A stretch of DNA of 64,000 nucleotides from Albibacterium sp963696875 (GTDB lineage: Bacteria; Bacteroidota; Bacteroidia; Sphingobacteriales; Sphingobacteriaceae), in NCBI GenBank assembly GCA_963696875.1, contig CAVOLQ010000001.1, forward strand, positions 806,001-870,000. Direction: 5' to 3'. Below are positions 1-8,653 of this stretch, piece after piece (positions within the stretch are counted from its first letter, which is position 1; every line of letters starts with the position of its first letter). The notes beneath the pieces are model-generated. The model searched no databases and was not told where the DNA came from. It worked only from the letters and a program-made list of their open reading frames with translations. The translations under genes and the position numbers were made by a program.

Positions 1-1
1 G

Positions 2-424
2 TTAAAAGCGATTACTTATTATGACAAATTTAAGGAAGGTACCAATTTAAAGGGATGGTTATATACCATCATGAAAAATACCTTTATCAACAATTATCGT
101 CGTATAACTAAGGCAAACTCTGTGGTTACGCAAACAGAAGAAATAACTTCATCTAATCTGTTTTTCAGCTCAACTAAAAATAAAGGAGAAGATATTTTCG
201 TAATGGATGATATCCAATGCGCTTTATCCGATTTACAAGAAGATTATTTCGTTCCTTTTTCAATGTATTTTGAAGGATATAAGTATCATGAAATAGCGGA
301 TCATTTGGAAATACCCATTGGCACAGTAAAAACGCGAATTCATGTGGCTAGGAAATCTCTCAAAAAGACTTTAAAAACATACGGTGTAAAAGTAGATGAA
401 CTTTCCTTCGCATTAGATTATTAA
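2..424 (+). CDS. ECF-type RNA polymerase sigma factor (5' end outside window)
   Basis: The open frame runs in from the window edge; the ATG at position 71 is internal, because the codons before it read YYDKFKEGTNLKGWLYTIMK, the end of sigma region 2 in Bacteroidota ECF factors. About 140 residues are visible: the end of region 2 (NNYRR), a short linker, and a region 4 helix-turn-helix (residues about 85-125, with YHEIADHLEIPIGTVKTRIHVARKSL). ECF sigma factors direct RNA polymerase to stress or envelope regulons. Any anti-sigma partner would lie upstream, outside the window. The gene converges on nirK. Confidence 0.88.
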   Translation, partial: LKAITYYDKFKEGTNLKGWLYTIMKNTFINNYRRITKANSVVTQTEEITSSNLFFSSTKNKGEDIFVMDDIQCALSDLQEDYFVPFSMYFEGYKYHEIADHLEIPIGTVKTRIHVARKSLKKTLKTYGVKVDELSFALDY

Positions 425-483
425 ACTTCTCTATTTCGACAACATCTTTTAAGTAAGATCGGAACCTTAATCAATGCCATATT

Positions 484-518
484 TAAAAAAAAAGGGGCAA
501 TATCCAAAGATATTGCCC
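484..518 (-). terminator. Intrinsic terminator of nirK
   Basis: A perfect 10-bp stem (GGGCAATATC at 495-504, GATATTGCCC at 509-518) has a 4-nt loop and, read on the minus strand, is followed by a run of about nine T. It lies 21 bp beyond the nirK stop codon. Confidence 0.85.
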
Positions 519-539
519 GCATGCCATAATTATATAATC

Positions 540-1664
540 TTAATTAATAGGACCTGCCTTTTTAATCTCTTTCATTAGCGTATTATCCCATTCTCCTTCA
601 GCTTTGATCGTAGCTACTGCTCCAAATGCTATCGCTTCAATTAGATTATGGTTTACGAAAGCATATGTTCCTGGTTCTCTAAATTGGTAGAGTGCAGCAG
701 CTGCAGAGCCTCCTGGAATATGCCAGGTTTCGAAATCCGTGTAAGGTGTGTTATTAAACTTTCCGCCTGGCCAAAACAAATCCGCATGGCCACCAATTAG
801 ATGTAAACGTGTGTCGCGGTTTGCCTGCGCACTAATTAATAAGACCTTATCACCTACATTTACTACTGGAGAATTTTTGCCCGTTAAAGAATTTTGCCTG
901 CCATTGAAAACTATATGGGTTGGAATCAAGGTTTTTATGGATGTTGCCATTTCATTCATACTTTCATTTGCAGTAGCTAAATTTTTATATGACCCATCTG
1001 CGTTCTTTGGAAGATAAAAGTCTTGTTCTACAATATAGAATGCTTTATCATACTCTACTAAGTTACCAACTTCATCTTTCAAGCCTTCTCTTGGAAGAAC
1101 CATTATAGCGCCATTCATTCCAGATACAACGTGCATTGGGGTCATCATACCACCTGGAGCACAGTGGTATACAAAGACACCTGAACGAGTCGCTCTAAAG
1201 CGGAAGGTTACTTCCTCGCCTGGATTAACTTCCGAGATATCTCCGCCTCCCATATGACCGGTTGCTGCATGGAAATCTATATTATGCAGCATGGTATTTG
1301 TAGCTGGGTTCTTAAGCGTTAACTCTACAAAGTCGTCCTGATGAACAACAATCAGTGGTCCGGGGACTGACCCATTAAAAGTTAATGCCCAGATTGAATC
1401 TCCCGGAGCAACTTCCATTTTCTTTTCCTGGATTTCAAAGGTAACCTCGACTACCTTTGGTCCGCCTTTAGCCACTTGATCATGTACAGGAACCAAAGGT
1501 GGCATGACCATTTCTTGTTTTACTCTTTCTAAATCGTCTCCTTCGCCTTTGAAGGTAGCGTTCATTACAGGGTTTTTAGAACCCATACCGCCACAAGAAG
1601 CCAAAAGACCTGTAACCATTACTAGTGCAAATGCTTTCTTAACTTTCTTTTTCATATTCTTCAT
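540..1664 (-). CDS. nirK: Copper-containing nitrite reductase NirK (lipoprotein)
   Basis: NirK reduces nitrite to nitric oxide in the periplasm. The protein (374 aa from the ATG at 1664; a TTG at 1679 would add five residues) begins with a basic stretch, a hydrophobic segment and a lipobox (LLASC, Cys about 24), so it should be a lipid-anchored periplasmic enzyme. Both cupredoxin domains are present. Type 1 copper ligands are His127, Cys168, His178 and Met183 (YHCAPGGMMTPMHV); type 2 ligands are His132, His167 and His339 (FVNHNLIEA). Catalytic Asp130 (HNIDFHA) and His293 (LIGGHAD) are also present, so it looks active. No other denitrification gene is in the window, suggesting partial denitrification or nitrite detoxification. 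A palindrome upstream may be its operator. Confidence 0.95.
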   Translation of the reverse strand: MKNMKKKVKKAFALVMVTGLLASCGGMGSKNPVMNATFKGEGDDLERVKQEMVMPPLVPVHDQVAKGGPKVVEVTFEIQEKKMEVAPGDSIWALTFNGSVPGPLIVVHQDDFVELTLKNPATNTMLHNIDFHAATGHMGGGDISEVNPGEEVTFRFRATRSGVFVYHCAPGGMMTPMHVVSGMNGAIMVLPREGLKDEVGNLVEYDKAFYIVEQDFYLPKNADGSYKNLATANESMNEMATSIKTLIPTHIVFNGRQNSLTGKNSPVVNVGDKVLLISAQANRDTRLHLIGGHADLFWPGGKFNNTPYTDFETWHIPGGSAAAALYQFREPGTYAFVNHNLIEAIAFGAVATIKAEGEWDNTLMKEIKKAGPIN

Positions 1665-1737
1665 TGTTTTATCTTTCAAAGTAAGTAAAATGTTTGACTT
1701 TACTTATTAATACAATGATAAAAATAATTATGAAGTT

Positions 1738-1761
1738 CTTGAGTGACTTATGTCATACAAG
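1738..1761. promoter_or_regulatory. 24-bp palindrome upstream of nirK, Crp/Fnr-type operator candidate
   Basis: The sequence has dyad symmetry CTTG-nn-TGAC-nTAn-GTCA-nn-CAAG, 16 outer matched positions around a 4-bp centre. Its centre is about 85 bp upstream of the nirK ATG, in the only intergenic space between nirK and phoU. Size and symmetry suit a Crp/Fnr-family dimer site such as those controlling nitrite and NO genes. The binding protein is not known. Confidence 0.5.
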
Positions 1762-1824
1762 CAAATGATCCTCAGCGGTAAATTAGAAATATGAAATACT
1801 TAATGTAGAGTTATTTTGGTATAA

Positions 1825-2478
1825 CTACAAATGTTTTAATACTTTAGCTTCATGTGAAAAGATAATTTCTTCGGCAATATTAGTGCATTGGTCGCCTACA
1901 CGTTCTAACTTCCTAATGATTGATAGAAAGTTTAAGCCTTGTTCTACTTTTACTATATCAGAACCTATATATTCCGCAATGTTCTTAGTTGCAAATGCAT
2001 TGATTTCATTTAACACCTCATCCTTTTGAAAGATAGTTCTTGCTAATTTTGTATCCTCATCGATATAAGCTTGTAAAACATCCTTCATGATCTCGCTAAC
2101 TGCATTGTACATTTCATGAATCCTTGTTTTGGTAAAAAGATCTTCATTGAAAGATTCCTCTTCACTAATGATGTGTTTTGAAATTCCCTCAGCAAGATCC
2201 CCAATTCGTTCTAGGTTGTTATTGATCTTTAATGTGGCGAGAACAGAACGTAAATCACTAGCAACGGGATTGTATAAAGCAAAAATATCTTCACAATCGC
2301 TATCAATTTTCAACTCCATAGAGTTGACACGCTTTTCATTTGCAACTACTTCCCAAGCTAAGTCTTTGTCATTTGTGATTATAGACTGATAGGCTTTTTC
2401 TATTTGAGACTGAACTAAAATCCACATTTTCGTAGTGGTTTTTTTCAGCTGTTTAAGTTCTTTATCTAGATGTATCAT
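1825..2478 (-). CDS. phoU: Phosphate transport system regulatory protein PhoU
   Basis: This 217-aa protein has the two repeated three-helix PhoU modules, with ELKIDSDCEDIFALYNPVASDLRSVLATLKINNNLERIGDLAEGI in the first half and RKLERVGDQCTNIAEEIIFSHEA at the end; the E-x-x-x-D metal-binding pattern occurs in both. PhoU links the state of the Pst transporter to the PhoR kinase and keeps the Pho regulon off when phosphate is plentiful. It is the last gene of pstSCAB-phoU, 20 bp after pstB. No phoR/phoB pair is in the window. Confidence 0.93.
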   Translation of the reverse strand: MIHLDKELKQLKKTTTKMWILVQSQIEKAYQSIITNDKDLAWEVVANEKRVNSMELKIDSDCEDIFALYNPVASDLRSVLATLKINNNLERIGDLAEGISKHIISEEESFNEDLFTKTRIHEMYNAVSEIMKDVLQAYIDEDTKLARTIFQKDEVLNEINAFATKNIAEYIGSDIVKVEQGLNFLSIIRKLERVGDQCTNIAEEIIFSHEAKVLKHL

Positions 2479-2498
2479 AACATATTTTTTAAAGCAGT

Positions 2499-3290
2499 TT
2501 AACCAAATCTACCTGTTATATAATTTTCTGTTTGCTTATTTGAAGGATTTGTAAAAATCTTTTCAGTTAAATCATATTCGATTAATTCACCGAGATAAAA
2601 ATAGGCGGTCTTGTCGCTTATACGTGCCGCTTGCTGCATATTATGCGTCACAATTACAATAGTGAAATTATCTTTTAAATCATGAATCAATTCCTCAATT
2701 TTTGTGGTCGAAATCGGATCTAAAGCAGAAGCTGGTTCATCCATTAATAAAACTGATGGCTTAACCGCAATAGCACGTGCAATACAAAGTCGTTGTTGCT
2801 GACCACCGGAAAGAGCCATAGCTGATTTATGAAGACTATCCTTTACTTCTTCCCAAAGAGCAGCCTGTTTTAATGCATACTCAACCGTTTCTTCTAAAAC
2901 AGACAAAGATTTTTCGCCATTGATCCGTAAACCAAAAGCAACATTTTCAAAAATAGTCTTTGGGAATGGATTAGGTTTTTGAAAAACCATGCCTACCTTT
3001 TTTCGATACTCATTGATATCGATATCGTTTTTGTAGATATCAACATTGTCTACCAATACATCTCCAGTAATCTTTACTCCCTCAATGAGATCGTTCATGC
3101 GATTAAAGCAGCGTAAAAATGTAGACTTTCCACAGCCTGATGGGCCTATAAAAGCAGTAACAGTATTAGCCGACATGGTAATAGAAACATCTTTTAATGC
3201 TTGTTTCGGACCGTAATATAAACTTAGATTTCTCGTTTCCAGCTTATATTGCGGATTTAGTTCTTTTAATGACTTATTTTTTTGTACCAT
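2499..3290 (-). CDS. pstB: Phosphate ABC transporter ATP-binding protein PstB
   Basis: PstB is the cytoplasmic ATPase that drives high-affinity phosphate import through PstCA. Walker A (GPSGCGKST), Q-loop (FQKPNPFPKTIFENV), signature (LSGGQQQR), Walker B (VLLMDEPASALDP) and the H-loop (THNMQQ) are all present. The ATG at 3290 gives 263 aa, the family length; the longer upstream frame only translates the end of pstA in another register. The start overlaps the end of pstA by 25 bp, consistent with translational coupling. Confidence 0.95.
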   Translation of the reverse strand: MVQKNKSLKELNPQYKLETRNLSLYYGPKQALKDVSITMSANTVTAFIGPSGCGKSTFLRCFNRMNDLIEGVKITGDVLVDNVDIYKNDIDINEYRKKVGMVFQKPNPFPKTIFENVAFGLRINGEKSLSVLEETVEYALKQAALWEEVKDSLHKSAMALSGGQQQRLCIARAIAVKPSVLLMDEPASALDPISTTKIEELIHDLKDNFTIVIVTHNMQQAARISDKTAYFYLGELIEYDLTEKIFTNPSNKQTENYITGRFG

Positions 3291-4129
3291 TTGTTCCTTA
3301 AATAGATAGCGATCCCATTTAATATAAATGTAAATAATAATAACACAATAATCCCTGCAGCAGCATTCATTACAAAACCTTGTTGAGGTCTGGAAGTCCA
3401 ATTAAAAATTTGAATTGGTAGGGAAGTATACTGATCTAATGGACCTTCTGGGATAAAAGGTACATAGGCCAATGCTCCAACCACAATTAGAGGGGCAGTT
3501 TCACCGATTGCTCTTGATGTGGATAAAATAATTCCTGTCATAATCCCTCCAAACGAAGAGGGTAGTACGACTCTACGGATGGTTTGCCATTTTGTAGCTC
3601 CTAATCCATAAGCTGCCTGTCTTAAAGAATCTGGTACCGCTTTGATAGCTTCCCTTGTAGAAACGATAATAATGGGCATAATCAATAATGAAAGCGTTAA
3701 AGATCCAGCTAGAATACTATTTCCTAAGCCCATCATGCGTACAAATACTTGCAAGCCTAATATACCATAAATAACCGAAGGAACACCTGCTAAATTGGAA
3801 ATGTTTATTTCTACAAACTTTGCCAATCTGTTTTTTGTGCCATATTCCTGAAGGTAGATGCCGGCCATTATTCCAATAGGTAAAGCCACGATTAAAGTAA
3901 AAAGTAGCAAGCTTACCATTCCAGCTAACGCGGTATAAATACCTGATTCCTCAGGGAAACGGGAGGGTAGATTAGTGAAAAATGACCAGTTTAGGCGTGT
4001 TGCACCTTTAACCGTAATATCAATCAATAAAATAGCTAACGTTAATAAGGCAAATGCTGTACATGCGATAGCGAAAATCCGAAAGAGCCTGTCTTTCATT
4101 TTTGAAGAGAAGAGTGGCTTTCTAGTCAT
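3266..4129 (-). CDS. pstA: Phosphate ABC transporter permease PstA
   Basis: PstA is one of two integral membrane subunits of the phosphate importer. The 287-aa protein has about six hydrophobic segments and the permease EAA loop (REAIKAVPDSLRQAAYGLGATKWQTIRRVVLP, residues about 155-186) that contacts PstB. The N-terminal segment after a short basic stretch is the first membrane helix. The gene overlaps pstC by 8 bp and pstB by 25 bp, as expected inside this operon. Confidence 0.94.
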   Translation of the reverse strand: MTRKPLFSSKMKDRLFRIFAIACTAFALLTLAILLIDITVKGATRLNWSFFTNLPSRFPEESGIYTALAGMVSLLLFTLIVALPIGIMAGIYLQEYGTKNRLAKFVEINISNLAGVPSVIYGILGLQVFVRMMGLGNSILAGSLTLSLLIMPIIIVSTREAIKAVPDSLRQAAYGLGATKWQTIRRVVLPSSFGGIMTGIILSTSRAIGETAPLIVVGALAYVPFIPEGPLDQYTSLPIQIFNWTSRPQQGFVMNAAAGIIVLLLFTFILNGIAIYLRNKWYKKISH

Positions 4130-5009
4130 AACGGTTTTGGTATTTTTTCTGAATCCAGAAGGAAATATTATTTAGTAAAAAGGTGAAAGCAAATAAGGTG
4201 ATGCCAGCTGCAAAAATAGTTTGGTATTCTAAAGAATCCTGTGGTACATCTCCCATACTGACCTGAACAATATAAGTAGTTATTGTCTCGACAGATTTTA
4301 GCGGATTTAAGGTTAGATTGGGCTGTTGTCCTGCAGCAATAGCAACAATCATCGTTTCTCCTAATGCTCTCGAGACAGCTAAAATAATAGATACAATGAT
4401 TCCTGAACTGGCAGCGGGTACCATCACTCTAAAAGCGGTTTGAAATTTATTTGCACCTAAACCATAAGATGCTTCCCTTAATGAAGAAGGCACCGCCCTT
4501 AATGCATCTTCGCTTAATGAAGTAATATAAGGAATAATCATGACTCCCATTACAATACCAGGTGAAAGTGCATTGAATCCTGATAAGCCAGGTATGAAAG
4601 TCTGAAGCAGAGGAGTAACAAATTGCAAAGCGAAGAAGCCATAAACAACAGTAGGTATCGCTGCTAAAGTTTCTAAAATTGGTTTTACTGCTGCGGTGAA
4701 TTTCTTAGATGCATATTCGTTTAAATATACGGCTATGCTTACGCCAACAGGTACAGCAATAATTGTTGCAATTAAAGTGGTTAAAATTGTACCGGAAAGT
4801 AAAGGGAGAATTCCGAAATGCTTATCATCAAATAGGGGTGTCCATTGAGTATCGGTTATAAACTCCCAAAAAGATACTTCTGCAAAGAATTTTAAAGTAT
4901 CGACGGATAGAACAAGAATAATACCTACAGTGGTAAGAACCGAGATCAAACTACACAAAATCATGAGTAGCTCAATGAATTTTTCGGATTTAATAGACGT
5001 TTTTGCCAT
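4122..5009 (-). CDS. pstC: Phosphate ABC transporter permease PstC
   Basis: PstC is the second membrane subunit, pairing with PstA. It is 295 aa with about six membrane segments and the EAA loop (LSEDALRAVPSSLREASYGLGANKFQTAFRVMVPAASSG, residues about 165-203). The position directly after pstS (5-bp gap) and before pstA matches the usual pstSCAB order, and the large periplasmic loop before the EAA domain is typical of PstC. The ATG at 5009 is the only good start. Confidence 0.94.
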   Translation of the reverse strand: MAKTSIKSEKFIELLMILCSLISVLTTVGIILVLSVDTLKFFAEVSFWEFITDTQWTPLFDDKHFGILPLLSGTILTTLIATIIAVPVGVSIAVYLNEYASKKFTAAVKPILETLAAIPTVVYGFFALQFVTPLLQTFIPGLSGFNALSPGIVMGVMIIPYITSLSEDALRAVPSSLREASYGLGANKFQTAFRVMVPAASSGIIVSIILAVSRALGETMIVAIAAGQQPNLTLNPLKSVETITTYIVQVSMGDVPQDSLEYQTIFAAGITLFAFTFLLNNISFWIQKKYQNRYD

Positions 5010-5014
5010 GCTTT

Positions 5015-6013
5015 TTATTCAACATCTTGCATTAATAATTCATTCAGGTTAGCCCCAACGGTGGAGCGATTTTCGAAGATGGAACCAGTTTTTAGGTTTT
5101 TAAACTTCTCATAAGATAATTTATAAACTTCTGGAGGTAAAGCAACTCCACCTACTTCTTGGGCTAAAAAAGCTGCATTTTCCAAATAAAATTTAATGTA
5201 TTCTTGTACGAAAGGAAGTGTAGCGGACTCTACGTTAATATAAATAAATTCGGGCCTGGAAAGAGGTTGATAGGTACCATTACTAACTGTTTCATTAGTC
5301 GGATAAATTGCTTCGCTGTTCTCATCCACTTTTATTGGTACCAGTTTTAATTTATCTTTGTTTTCAGAAAAATAAGCTAATCCAAAGTATCCTAAACCAT
5401 TTATGTCTGTAGAAACACCCTGAACCAAAACATTATCATCTTCACTAGCTGTGTAATCTCCCCTAGAAGCTTTCGATTTGCCATTTATGGCCTCTGTGAA
5501 ATAATCATATGTTCCAGATGATGTTCCCGCACCGTATAAATTTAAAGGGGCATCGGGCCAATCGGGCCTGATTTGATTCCAGCGTGTAACCTTACCTTGG
5601 CTTTCCGGACTCCACATTTTATTAAGTTCAGCTACAGTCAAATAATCTACAAAAGTATTCTTTGGACTTATAACCACAGCTAAGCCGTCATATGCTACTG
5701 GGAGCTCTATAAATTTAATTCCGTTTGTTTTGCTAAGCTCGATTTCACCCTTGCTTATCGGGCGAGAAGCATTGCTAATATCGATTTCACCCCTCATGAA
5801 CTTTTTAAATCCGCCGCCTGTTCCCGAAACTCCTACGGTTACCCGGATGTTGGGATTTATTTTCCTGAATTCTTCAGAAACGGCTTCAGTTAAGGGATAT
5901 ACGGTACTTGAGCCGTCAATATGGATTTTGCCTTCATAAGATTTGAAGCAGGATGAAAAAAGGGTTAAAATACCCAATAGAATAAGACAATTTATTGATG
6001 TTCTTAGATTCAT
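5015..6013 (-). CDS. pstS: Phosphate-binding lipoprotein PstS
   Basis: PstS captures inorganic phosphate in the periplasm and delivers it to PstCA. The 332-aa protein starts with a lipoprotein signal (lipobox FSSC, Cys22) and continues with the PstS fold: IDGSSTVYPLTEAVSEEF, SGTGGGFKKFMRGEIDISNASRPI and GAGTSSGTYDYFTEAI supply the Ser/Thr/Asp/Arg residues that bind phosphate. It is the first gene of pstSCAB-phoU. The start codon lies only 7 bp from a TAnnTTTG promoter element, so the mRNA leader must be extremely short. Confidence 0.94.
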   Translation of the reverse strand: MNLRTSINCLILLGILTLFSSCFKSYEGKIHIDGSSTVYPLTEAVSEEFRKINPNIRVTVGVSGTGGGFKKFMRGEIDISNASRPISKGEIELSKTNGIKFIELPVAYDGLAVVISPKNTFVDYLTVAELNKMWSPESQGKVTRWNQIRPDWPDAPLNLYGAGTSSGTYDYFTEAINGKSKASRGDYTASEDDNVLVQGVSTDINGLGYFGLAYFSENKDKLKLVPIKVDENSEAIYPTNETVSNGTYQPLSRPEFIYINVESATLPFVQEYIKFYLENAAFLAQEVGGVALPPEVYKLSYEKFKNLKTGSIFENRSTVGANLNELLMQDVE

Positions 6014-6020
6014 ATTGCCG

Positions 6021-6077
6021 CAAAGGTATTAAGGAAATGTGAAGTTCATGTTAGGCTTATGTTAAGTTAATGTTAAG
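6021..6077 (-). promoter_or_regulatory. pstS promoter with two tandem Pho boxes
   Basis: Read on the minus strand, four octamers start exactly 11 bp apart: CTTAACAT (6070-6077), CTTAACAT (6059-6066), CCTAACAT (6048-6055) and CTTCACAT (6037-6044). Eleven-base direct repeats upstream of pst are the hallmark of PhoB/PhoP sites; the repeat word resembles the Bacillus TTAACA box more than the E. coli CTGTCAT box. Eight bases downstream is TACCTTTG (6021-6028), a match to the Bacteroidota -7 element TAnnTTTG. Transcription should start within a few bases of the pstS ATG. Confidence 0.82.
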
Positions 6078-6269
6078 CTTGAAAAGTGCATCACTATATT
6101 TAAAAGAAACAAGAGTTTGATAGTTCTGTTTGTTTTGAAATTGGGTTTGAGCAGTTATCTTTTTCTTACTTGTTTAGATTTTAAACCTTTTAGAGTTTAT
6201 CTGTGTTATAATTTAAATGTTGCGGATTAAGTGATTTTTCCGTTTTTGGTATGTCTGAACCCTATTGAA

Positions 6270-7265
6270 ATGAAAGTATTTATTACCCGTCGGATTCCGG
6301 AGCTTGGATTGAAACGCTTGCTTGATGCTGGCGTAGAAGTTGTTCAGTGGAAAGAAAGGCGGAATATGGATCCTCAAGAGCTAATTGATGCCTGTAAACA
6401 AAGTGATGCTCTAATAAGTGCGGGCGGGAAGATCGACGCTCATTTTCTCAATGAATGTAAGCATTTGAAAGTAATTTCTTTGCATTCTGTTGGTTTTGAT
6501 AGTGTGGATGTGGAAGAAGCAACCCGTCTTAAAATTCCTGTTGGCAACACTCCTGGAGTGTTGAGTAGGTCGACTGCTGACATAGCTTTTTTATTGATGC
6601 TCGCGGTGTCTCGTAAAGCTTTTTATCAGCATAAGCGGATTATTAAAGGGGAATGGGGCTTTTTTGATCCAAGAGCAAATCTTGGCATAGAATTGCATGG
6701 GAAGACGATTGGTATTTACGGATTGGGAAGTATAGGTTATGAAATGGCAAAACGATGTGTTGCTATGTATAATATGAAAGTGATTTACTATAATCGCCAT
6801 AATAATCTAGAGGTAGAAAAGCAATTAAATGCTGTGAAGGTATCTTTCAATGAATTGTTGTGCCAAAGTGATGTGCTTTCAGTTCACGTACCTTTAAGTC
6901 CGGAGACTAAAGGAAAGTTCGATAAGTCAGTTTTTAGCAAAATGAAACCTTCCGCAATTTTTATCAATACCGCTCGGGGAGGAATACACAATGAGGAAGA
7001 CCTCATTCAAGCTTTAGATGAAGGAATAATCTGGGGGGCGGGCTTAGATGTCACTAATCCGGAACCCATGCATCCAGATAATCGCTTATTAACTATGCCG
7101 ACTGTCGCCGTATTGCCTCACATCGGTAGTGCAACAGTCGAAACACGAAATGCGATGTCCTTAATAGCTGTTGAAAACGCTATTGCAGGCTTAGCGGGCG
7201 AGCGAATTCCTTATCCAGTTAATCCTGAAGTTTACGCGAACATTAATCAACCTATTAAGCATTAA
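6270..7265 (+). CDS. D-isomer-specific 2-hydroxyacid dehydrogenase (glyoxylate/hydroxypyruvate reductase-like)
   Basis: The enzyme family reduces 2-oxoacids to D-2-hydroxyacids with NAD(P)H. The ATG at 6270 gives 331 aa beginning MKVFITRRIPE; an upstream in-frame GTG at 6231 would add 13 residues unlike the family and is not preferred. The Rossmann motif is GIYGLGSIGYEMAKR (about residue 145), and the catalytic triad is visible as Arg in INTARGG, Glu in NPEPMHPDN and His in LPHIGSAT. Similarity is closest to GyaR-type glyoxylate reductases, but the substrate cannot be fixed from sequence. It converges with ndh, the stop codons overlapping by 4 bp. Confidence 0.87.
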   Translation: MKVFITRRIPELGLKRLLDAGVEVVQWKERRNMDPQELIDACKQSDALISAGGKIDAHFLNECKHLKVISLHSVGFDSVDVEEATRLKIPVGNTPGVLSRSTADIAFLLMLAVSRKAFYQHKRIIKGEWGFFDPRANLGIELHGKTIGIYGLGSIGYEMAKRCVAMYNMKVIYYNRHNNLEVEKQLNAVKVSFNELLCQSDVLSVHVPLSPETKGKFDKSVFSKMKPSAIFINTARGGIHNEEDLIQALDEGIIWGAGLDVTNPEPMHPDNRLLTMPTVAVLPHIGSATVETRNAMSLIAVENAIAGLAGERIPYPVNPEVYANINQPIKH

Positions 7266-8536
7266 ATTTCCGGCTTTCTTTCGGATCTTATTATTAGTCT
7301 TAATGTTGGATTATTTGAAATGAATGACCAAAACCAGTTGAGCGCTAATTTTATTTTGTTCCGATAGCCTGCAATTGGAATGATGTGTATAAATAACCAA
7401 ATAAACCAAGCAAATAATCCTTTGAAAGAGAATTTAGGTAAATCCGCTACGGCTTTAAACTTCGAGATAATAGCCATGCTGCCTTTATCCTGATATGCAA
7501 ATGGGCTCATCGCTTCGTTTGACGCCAATCTTTTAAAATTTTTTGCTAATAGCTCACCTTGTTGTATGGCAACTTGTGCCAATTGCGGATGACCATTAGG
7601 AAAATTCTGATCTGTTGTTTGTAGACAAATATCACCAATTGCAAATATATTATGAGTGCCAATAACAGCATTGAATTCATTTACCAAAATTCTACGACCC
7701 CGACCAATGGAATCCTTAGGTAGTCCAGGTACTTCTCGGCCAATCACTCCTGAGGTCCATATTAGGGCATTGGTGGATATTGTTGTTCCATCTCCCAGTA
7801 TGACTTCTCCATTGACATAGTCTTTCACGGCCGTGTTTAACTGGATACGAACACCTAGTTTTTTTAAAACATTTGCGGCTTCAACCTGAGCTTTGGTACT
7901 CATAGGACCTAGTAGGGAAGGACCAGCATCAATTAAATGGATATGTGCAGATAAGTCTTTAATTTCTGGATATTCCTTGTTTTTAACATATTGCCCCATT
8001 TCAGCAAGCATACCTGCAATTTCTACCCCTGTTGGTCCGCCACCAGCGATAACGATATTCAATAGCTTTCTTTTCTCGGAACGCTCTTGTGAACGGACTG
8101 CTTTTTCCATCGTCAGGAGCAGGTGATTTCTCAAATTTAGGGCATCAGTAATGTTTTTCATTGGTACTGCGTCTTTTTTCACATTCTCCATACCAAAGTA
8201 ATTTGTTTCTGTCCCAATGGCCAAGACCAAATAATCATATTCTAAAGTTCCGGTACTGGTTATTATGGTATTTTCTTCAGGATTGACTTTTTGTAATGCG
8301 CCCATGTAGAATCGAATGTTGTCTTGATCTTGAAACATTCTTCGAAAAGGATAGCTGATATTTGAAGCTTCAATAAATGCAGTTGCAACCTGATAAAGTA
8401 AAGGGGGAAAGAAATGGTAATTATTAATATCGACAAGAGTAATATGGAACCGATCCACTTTAGAAAGGTTTTTAGCTAAACGGATGCCTGCGAAGCCACC
8501 TCCTACTATTACTACATTCTTTATTTGTTGTTCCAT
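7262..8536 (-). CDS. ndh: Type II NADH:quinone oxidoreductase (NDH-2)
   Basis: NDH-2 passes electrons from NADH to membrane quinones without pumping protons. The 424-aa protein has an FAD-binding Rossmann motif at the N-terminus (VVIVGGGFAGIRLAKNL), an NADH-binding Rossmann motif near residue 160 (IVIAGGGPTGVEIAGMLAE), the FAIGD FAD motif near residue 300 and the quinone-site AQVAIQQG segment. The C-terminal aromatic-rich stretch (FAWFIWLFIHIIPIAGYRNK) is the amphipathic membrane anchor typical of Bacteroidota members. It is transcribed alone. Confidence 0.92.
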   Translation of the reverse strand: MEQQIKNVVIVGGGFAGIRLAKNLSKVDRFHITLVDINNYHFFPPLLYQVATAFIEASNISYPFRRMFQDQDNIRFYMGALQKVNPEENTIITSTGTLEYDYLVLAIGTETNYFGMENVKKDAVPMKNITDALNLRNHLLLTMEKAVRSQERSEKRKLLNIVIAGGGPTGVEIAGMLAEMGQYVKNKEYPEIKDLSAHIHLIDAGPSLLGPMSTKAQVEAANVLKKLGVRIQLNTAVKDYVNGEVILGDGTTISTNALIWTSGVIGREVPGLPKDSIGRGRRILVNEFNAVIGTHNIFAIGDICLQTTDQNFPNGHPQLAQVAIQQGELLAKNFKRLASNEAMSPFAYQDKGSMAIISKFKAVADLPKFSFKGLFAWFIWLFIHIIPIAGYRNKIKLALNWFWSFISNNPTLRLIIRSERKPEI

Positions 8537-8653
8537 AGTATTTTATGCATAAAAGTGAAGAGACTGATAAATTCTATCATTTTTTGTACTCTTTAAAAGA
8601 CAGCAATTTAATCAATTAATTTGATTTAGCAGGGCTTTATCAAGGATGTGACA

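Noticed and set aside
3291..3401. Longer PstB N-terminus up to 3401
   Set aside because: The extra residues are a translation of pstA's end in another frame; family length and motif spacing place the start at 3290.
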